Shown piece after piece: positions 59,601 to 64,000 of a stretch of DNA of 64,000 bases. The stretch's first letter is position 1; each line of letters opens with the position of its first letter. The position numbers and the translations under genes are program-made. The notes below the pieces were generated by a model that was not told where the DNA came from, ran no database searches, and worked only from the letters and a program-made list of their open reading frames with translations. This DNA comes from Larus michahellis (taxonomy: Eukaryota; Chordata; Aves; Charadriiformes; Laridae), in NCBI RefSeq assembly GCF_964199755.1, contig NC_133897.1, positions 138,328,125 through 138,392,124 of the forward strand, given 5' to 3'.

Positions 59601-60246
59601 TATCCTTGTCTCCGGTAATTAGCTATTTCCTCTTGAATTAGAATCTAGATGATTTGTAGACCATCCAGTGTAATTTTCCAACCATACCTTGAAACACTGG
59701 TCAACATTCAGTCTTCCGTGTTTAAAACACAAAGCCATGGATCATTTCCTTGATCTTCAAAGTCACCTTTGTCTTTGTAGTTCTAATATCCAGATGACAT
59801 CTTGGCCCTGACTAACTGCTGCTTTGTATCCCTGTAATCATTGGGGAGCTAATAAAGTACAATAGATTAAATACTCTCAGCAACGTAATCTTTAAATTAA
59901 CAATCTGACTTTCTCTCTTGCTTTTTTTAAAAAAAAAAAAACAAAACCCAAAACACTATATTGCAAAGACTGTAAATCCTGACTGTGATAATTTTATAAA
60001 ATTTTGGGAAAGAAGAAATATCCCTTAATTGAAGAACGATGTTTTTAAAATTCTCCTGCCTTTATTTTATTTCATAACAAAAGCTGATAATGCTGTTCTG
60101 CTGAGTTCAAAAATAGCCTTCAAATTGGCAAAAATATGCTGCCACTTCCTTTGGTGAGAGTAGGAGGTTGAATATTTGGGATTTTTTTTCCTAGGTACCT
60201 GCTCTTTCCATAAAATCTATGGAGTTCTTATATGACCAGTACATGC
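56617..60246. other. intergenic DNA, no secure gene
   Basis: This should hold exon 4 of the FABP12-like gene if it survived. No open, splice-flanked TR-YEK ending was found. A 26-bp perfect palindrome lies at 57215-57240. Confidence 0.45.
57215..57240. other. 26-bp perfect palindrome with paired NKX2-type sites
   Basis: AGAGTGTCAAGTG is followed immediately by its exact reverse complement. The centre holds TCAAGTG head-to-head with CACTTGA, the consensus of NKX2-family homeodomain sites (TNAAGTG). Whether anything binds there cannot be told from sequence. Confidence 0.9.
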
Positions 60247-60329
60247 TGTAATGGGTCTGGCTGTGATGGAGTTAAATTTTGTAGCAGCGTGTATGGTGCT
60301 TCATTGCTGGCTGGTGTCAACCCACCACA
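60247..60329 (-). mobile_element. short internally deleted ERVL-type LTR remnant
   Basis: TGTAATGGGTCTGGCTGTGA and GGAGTTAAATTTTGTAGCAG resemble the antisense end of avian ERVL LTRs, and the far end GCTGGCTGGTGTCAACCC resembles the antisense of the TGGTTTAACCC start seen at 63523. Only about 83 bp remain. Recognised from family phrasing. Confidence 0.35.
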
Positions 60330-60966
60330 GACCAACACATGTAAACTTGACTGGATGACTGCATACATGATAATGCAAAGGTTAGCATTGGATTGCATGA
60401 ATCCTTGGTTGAATTTTCCAGACAGCAAACAATAAAATGCCATAAAAAATGTGAACTTGCTTGATAGTAATTTCCGCCATTTTGGGCAAGTGCTACAGTA
60501 TTTAGGAAACCTGACTGACGAAGGATAGCATCCAAGCCCTCAGCCACCCAGTCAGCTGCACAGGCAGGCAAAGAGGGTGAAAACAGTCACATCAAAACCC
60601 CTGACCTTTCTAGGTTTCCAGGCGGTGTCTGTTCCAAGCAACTCAAGTACTCTCTTCCTACTGCACATCTTGATGTGACTGATACTCCACCTGTGGCTTC
60701 CTTTGAACTTTTTTTTCACCCAGGAGTGAAGGATATGCAACAACTCCAGTAAAGACTATTTCAGCTATTTAAGTCTTGGCTATAAATCAGAAGCTGTTGT
60801 TCGTAACATACACATCATTTTCACAGAGTCTGTCATGTTAATTTACCTCAGACTTGCCCTTTAGTGGGTCATGTTCCTGGTGTGTGACCTGACTATGCAG
60901 TGGAGATGGAACAACTCTAGACACGAGCTGAGCCACTCTCTCACTGGATACTGGAAATAGGCTCGC

Positions 60967-62711
60967 TGCCACCATTTCCCCCTCCGTTGGCTGTCTCTTG
61001 ATTATGTACTCTGTGCTGTCCCATTTCTGGACCTGGTTCAGTGCCTGGCTGTCCACAGCCACAATGCTCTGAGGAAATGCAAAGATAATCCCAAGCCTCC
61101 TCTTCACGCTACAGTTACACCTGAGATTACAGTGGTATTTCAGTTCCCTCCTTAGGCTGGTGTTTCTGTTCTACTCTGACTACGGAAACATACAGTTTTG
61201 GATTCATATCACTTAATTTCAGCCATTCAATAATCAATTAGTCAACTTAGCTAAGCTAGCCCACTAAGCTCCAGGTACAGACAAGGTGCAGTGGGAAAGG
61301 CAGATCCAGGCCATATACTAACAGTGTATATTTTATGGCCAGCTGCACCTGGAAGTTAACTTCTCTTTCCATTGGCTACAGAGAGAACACAAATGACTAT
61401 CTTAAAATTAAACCTCCTGCCTGAACAGATTTTGGTCATGCAGAATCAGGGAGTGATTATTCAACACTCAGAAATGCCCATATGCCCTCCTGGGGTTTCA
61501 TGCTGCAGATCATTAGTTTAATAGGTTTTGTGTAAAACTGGTGGGCGGTAGTCAGTACTGGCTTAATCTAATACCTTTATTAAAGATGGAAATAGATATA
61601 AAATCCCTGCCAATAAAACCTGTGGATGACACAAAGACTGGCAGAATGATAAATTATGACAGATTAAGGGCTGGTAATACAGCATGAGCTGGATTTGGTA
61701 ACAAACAAAACATGTTACAGTGTGCATATAAAATGGGATGCTGGAAAAAGGTAAATTTGTAAAGGACTTCGACCAGACCACAAAGTGTTAACATCAGTCT
61801 AACAGTGTGACAAGCAGGGCTAATGTGGTTCTTGAGGGTGTTAAGAGGAGTAGGATATTTTTATGGTATTAAGGATGCTGGATGCATAGAACTGCTGCAT
61901 GTCTTGTACAGGATCAAGAGAAGACTCGTTGAAGAGCTGCACAAATTTTCTGAGGGATGAAAAAGTGTCTCTCAGTGACTGAGAAGGAAGCTGAACACAG
62001 TATAATCATCTCGCCTTCACTGCCGATGCACAGCAAAAGGATACTATTACGTTTGATATAGCTCCTTATTCTAAGGCATAACAACAGCCTGTGTCTGAAA
62101 GCTGAAACTGGACAAATCGAATTGAGGTACACTCCCTGAGCGAGTGAGATTAATAAAGACTGACAGAAATTTTCTGTATCTTGTTTCCAAGTCAGTACCG
62201 GTTATTTTTTTGTCATCTTCATGTCTCTGGAAGATACTTTTTAATCAAATTAAAATGATGCGTTCCACTTGCAGGTATTACCATGTGAAGCTGAATGATT
62301 TAGGAAGTACAGAAATCTGGCCAGATTAATATCTTAACTTCTATGAATCTACTGCAGAAAACATACCCCTCGTGGTTTTCTTGAAGTCCCTGGTCCTGTC
62401 TGTTTCTCGGTATGGAGTATCTGTTTCCATTTCATTATTTTTTCCAGAACTAGTTGTGTTTCACAAACGTCTTGCTGATAATCTGCATGTCTTTTCTTGT
62501 TCTTCTGTAAATATGGGCAATCTAGTGGAAACCTTTCAATCTTACAGTTTTACAGTCATACGGTGTGTTTTCATTGAACCCCTCACCCAGTGTGAAGGAG
62601 ATCATGATGCTTTAAAGGCACTTTTTGTTTTGGTGGTGATCCCACGCATTTTGGCACTGATTGTCACGCTGGATCTGGCTAGTCTGCCTGGTTTCCTTGA
62701 GAATGAAACCA
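60967..62711 (-). pseudogene. FABP12: FABP12-like gene, decaying (exons 2 and 3 recognised)
   Basis: Exon 2 is 62546-62711 (166 bases, family 173). It reads SFSRKPGRLARSSVTISA, then TKTKSAFK; a one-base loss then creates TGA at 62602-62604, and the shifted frame continues ISFTLGEGFNENTP to a GTAAGA donor. The E-F-E-E-TP ending is FABP12-like; other members have ETTADD. Exon 3 is 60967-61068 (102 bases, open): a CAG acceptor, then [17 protein letters not shown] and IIKRQPTEGEMVA. Its donor is GCGAGC where GTGAGC is expected. Exons 1 and 4 were not securely found. Minus-strand position beyond FABP4 matches the vertebrate order. The combination of frameshift, damaged donor and missing ends argues for a pseudogene, though a sequencing error in exon 2 cannot be excluded. 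Confidence 0.75.
61069..62545 (-). other. intron 2 of the FABP12-like pseudogene
   Basis: GT (62545) to AG (61069) spacing of 1477 bp, much longer than intron 2 of PMP2 (239 bp) and FABP4 (219 bp). No repeat was recognised inside that would explain the difference. Confidence 0.55.
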
Positions 62712-62721
62712 CTTAAAAAAA

Positions 62722-63522
62722 AGAAAACAAAAAGAAAGAAAAAAATAAATTCAAATTGTGTAGTCTCTGCCAGAAACCTGAGCAAACTCGTGGGGAATTG
62801 AATGTCTTGTAAAGAGAAAAGTGGCGTTGATGGGAAATGCAAACATTTCACAGCATGTGGTCTTGAAGAGCTCTTAGCATCTGCAGTATTTAATTTCCTA
62901 CTGGGGATAGGATGTGATGTATCATCTGTTAAAGTCAATGGCTCTTATTTACTAAGTAGGAAAGATATTTTCCATCGTTGTCAGGTCACTGCACTCCAGT
63001 GCTGTTTTTTACAAGTGCCTTAGAAATGCCCTGTAAGGTATTCTGTACACATGTTGAACTGTCACACCGACCCTGCACTTGTGAACAGAATGCGCTTTGT
63101 GAGATGAGGGTAAAGGCATATATTAAACCACCTTCATCATATGAATTATTGCTAAGGGCAATAAAGCATTCCCCTTTTCAGCTTTCCTGGGTGGATAAAA
63201 CACTACTGGTAACTGAGCACCAAGCGGGGAACTGAACACAAATAAGGTACATACTTTTGGTAGATGTACTGGCTCTGTGAAGAAAACCAAGTGCACAATA
63301 ATACTTAGAGCTGTAAGGTTTCTGCCCATTAGCTCCATTTACTGCCAAAGCTGCTCATGCCCAGAAAAGCTGAAATATAAGAGTCAAACATCCCACCAGT
63401 ACCAGGCCTGAAAGCAAACCAAGGAGAGAGGCAGATTGACTCCTGTAGCAGTACTCTTCCAGAGTCTGGAAATACTTCGTGCTGTACTTTAAATCGATAA
63501 GAATGAAAATCATATATCACCC
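62722..63522. other. intergenic DNA, FABP12-like exon 1 not found
   Basis: The upstream side of the FABP12-like relic. No F-GTW exon with a GT donor was seen on the minus strand, and no other gene. Confidence 0.4.
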
Positions 63523-64000
63523 TGTCGTGGTTTAACCCTAGCTGGCAACTAGGACCATGCAGCCGCTCGCTCACTTCTGCGGTTGGGATGGGGAAGAGAA
63601 TCAGAAGAGTAAAAGTGAGAAAACTTGTTGGTTGAGATAAAGAGAGTTTGACGAGTAAAGCAAAAGCCGTGCACGCAAGCAAACCAAAACAAGGAATTCA
63701 TTCACCACTTCCCATTGGCAGGCAGGTGTTCAGCCATCCCCAGGAAAGCAGGGCTCCATCACACTTAACAGTTACCTGTGAAGACAAAGCCATCACTATG
63801 AATGTCCCCCCTTCCTTCTCCTTCCCCCAGCTTTATATACTGAGCATGACATCAAATGGTATGGAACATCCCTTTGGTCAGTTGGGGTCAGTTGTCCCAG
63901 CTGTGTCCCCTCCCAACTTCTTGTGCCACCCCTGCTCGATGGCAGGGCAGTGTGAGGAGCAGAAAAGGCCTTGAGTGCTAAACAACAATCAAAACCACCA
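63523..64000 (+). mobile_element. ERVL-type LTR, cut by window end
   Basis: It starts TGTCGTGGTTTAACCCTAGC and continues with phrases typical of a very common avian ERVL LTR: CAGCCGCTCGCTCACTTC, AAAGTGAGAAAACTTG, CACTTCCCATTGGCAGGCAG, a CTTTATATACT TATA box (about 63831), TCCCTTTGGTCAGTTGGGG and GCAGAAAAGGCCTTGA. The window ends before the 3' end, so solo LTR or full provirus cannot be decided. Confidence 0.85.

Noticed and set aside
1..64000. tRNA genes, rRNA, CRISPR arrays
   Set aside because: No cloverleaf-type A/B boxes with CCA-less acceptor stems, no rRNA sequence and no spaced direct repeats were recognised by eye; the tRNA-like match at 52835 is a retroviral primer-binding site.

Overview
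The window is nuclear DNA from a bird. Evidence: many CR1 LINE fragments ending in the typical ATTCTATGATTCTATG-like 3' repeats, an avian ERVL-type LTR at the right edge, a young tRNA-iMet-primed endogenous retrovirus (ERV), and two intact four-exon fatty-acid-binding-protein genes whose proteins read as avian PMP2 and FABP4. I found no bacterial-type genes, CRISPR arrays, tRNA or rRNA genes.

Layout. 1-28,080: gene-poor DNA with nested CR1 copies (11.7-13.5 kb and 16.4-17.3 kb), further CR1 fragments at 19.9 and 21.4 kb, and simple repeats. 28,085-32,155: PMP2 (FABP8, myelin P2) on the minus strand, all four exons intact. 32.4-33.7 kb: CR1 debris with an expanded pentanucleotide tail just upstream of PMP2. 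38,111-41,618: FABP4 (adipocyte FABP) on the minus strand, all four exons intact. 42.7-43.3 kb: an old CR1. 43.5-45.6 kb: decayed FABP-like exons on the opposite (+) strand, which I consider the most unusual observation. 52,448-56,616: a 4.2 kb ERV with two almost identical 379-bp LTRs, a 6-bp target duplication, a short gag, no recognisable pol, and two separate env-tail-like membrane segments. 60,967-62,711: a decaying FABP12-like gene on the minus strand. 63,523-64,000: start of an ERVL-type LTR that runs off the window.

The minus-strand order PMP2 - FABP4 - FABP12-like matches the known vertebrate cluster FABP5-PMP2-FABP9-FABP4-FABP12, with no FABP9 seen between PMP2 and FABP4. The two working genes encode small cytosolic lipid chaperones. 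They share exon phases, exon lengths (73/173/102/51 coding bases) and the same promoter layout: an inverted CCAAT box about 30 bp upstream of a CTTT(T)AAA-type TATA element. They therefore look like tandem duplicates that carried their promoters with them. The decayed + strand relic keeps a similar TATA element and an exon 1 with Kozak ATG, so the locus has also lost at least one inverted FABP gene. Everything outside these genes is intergenic or repeat DNA; most open frames there are too short and too unlike known proteins to be called genes.
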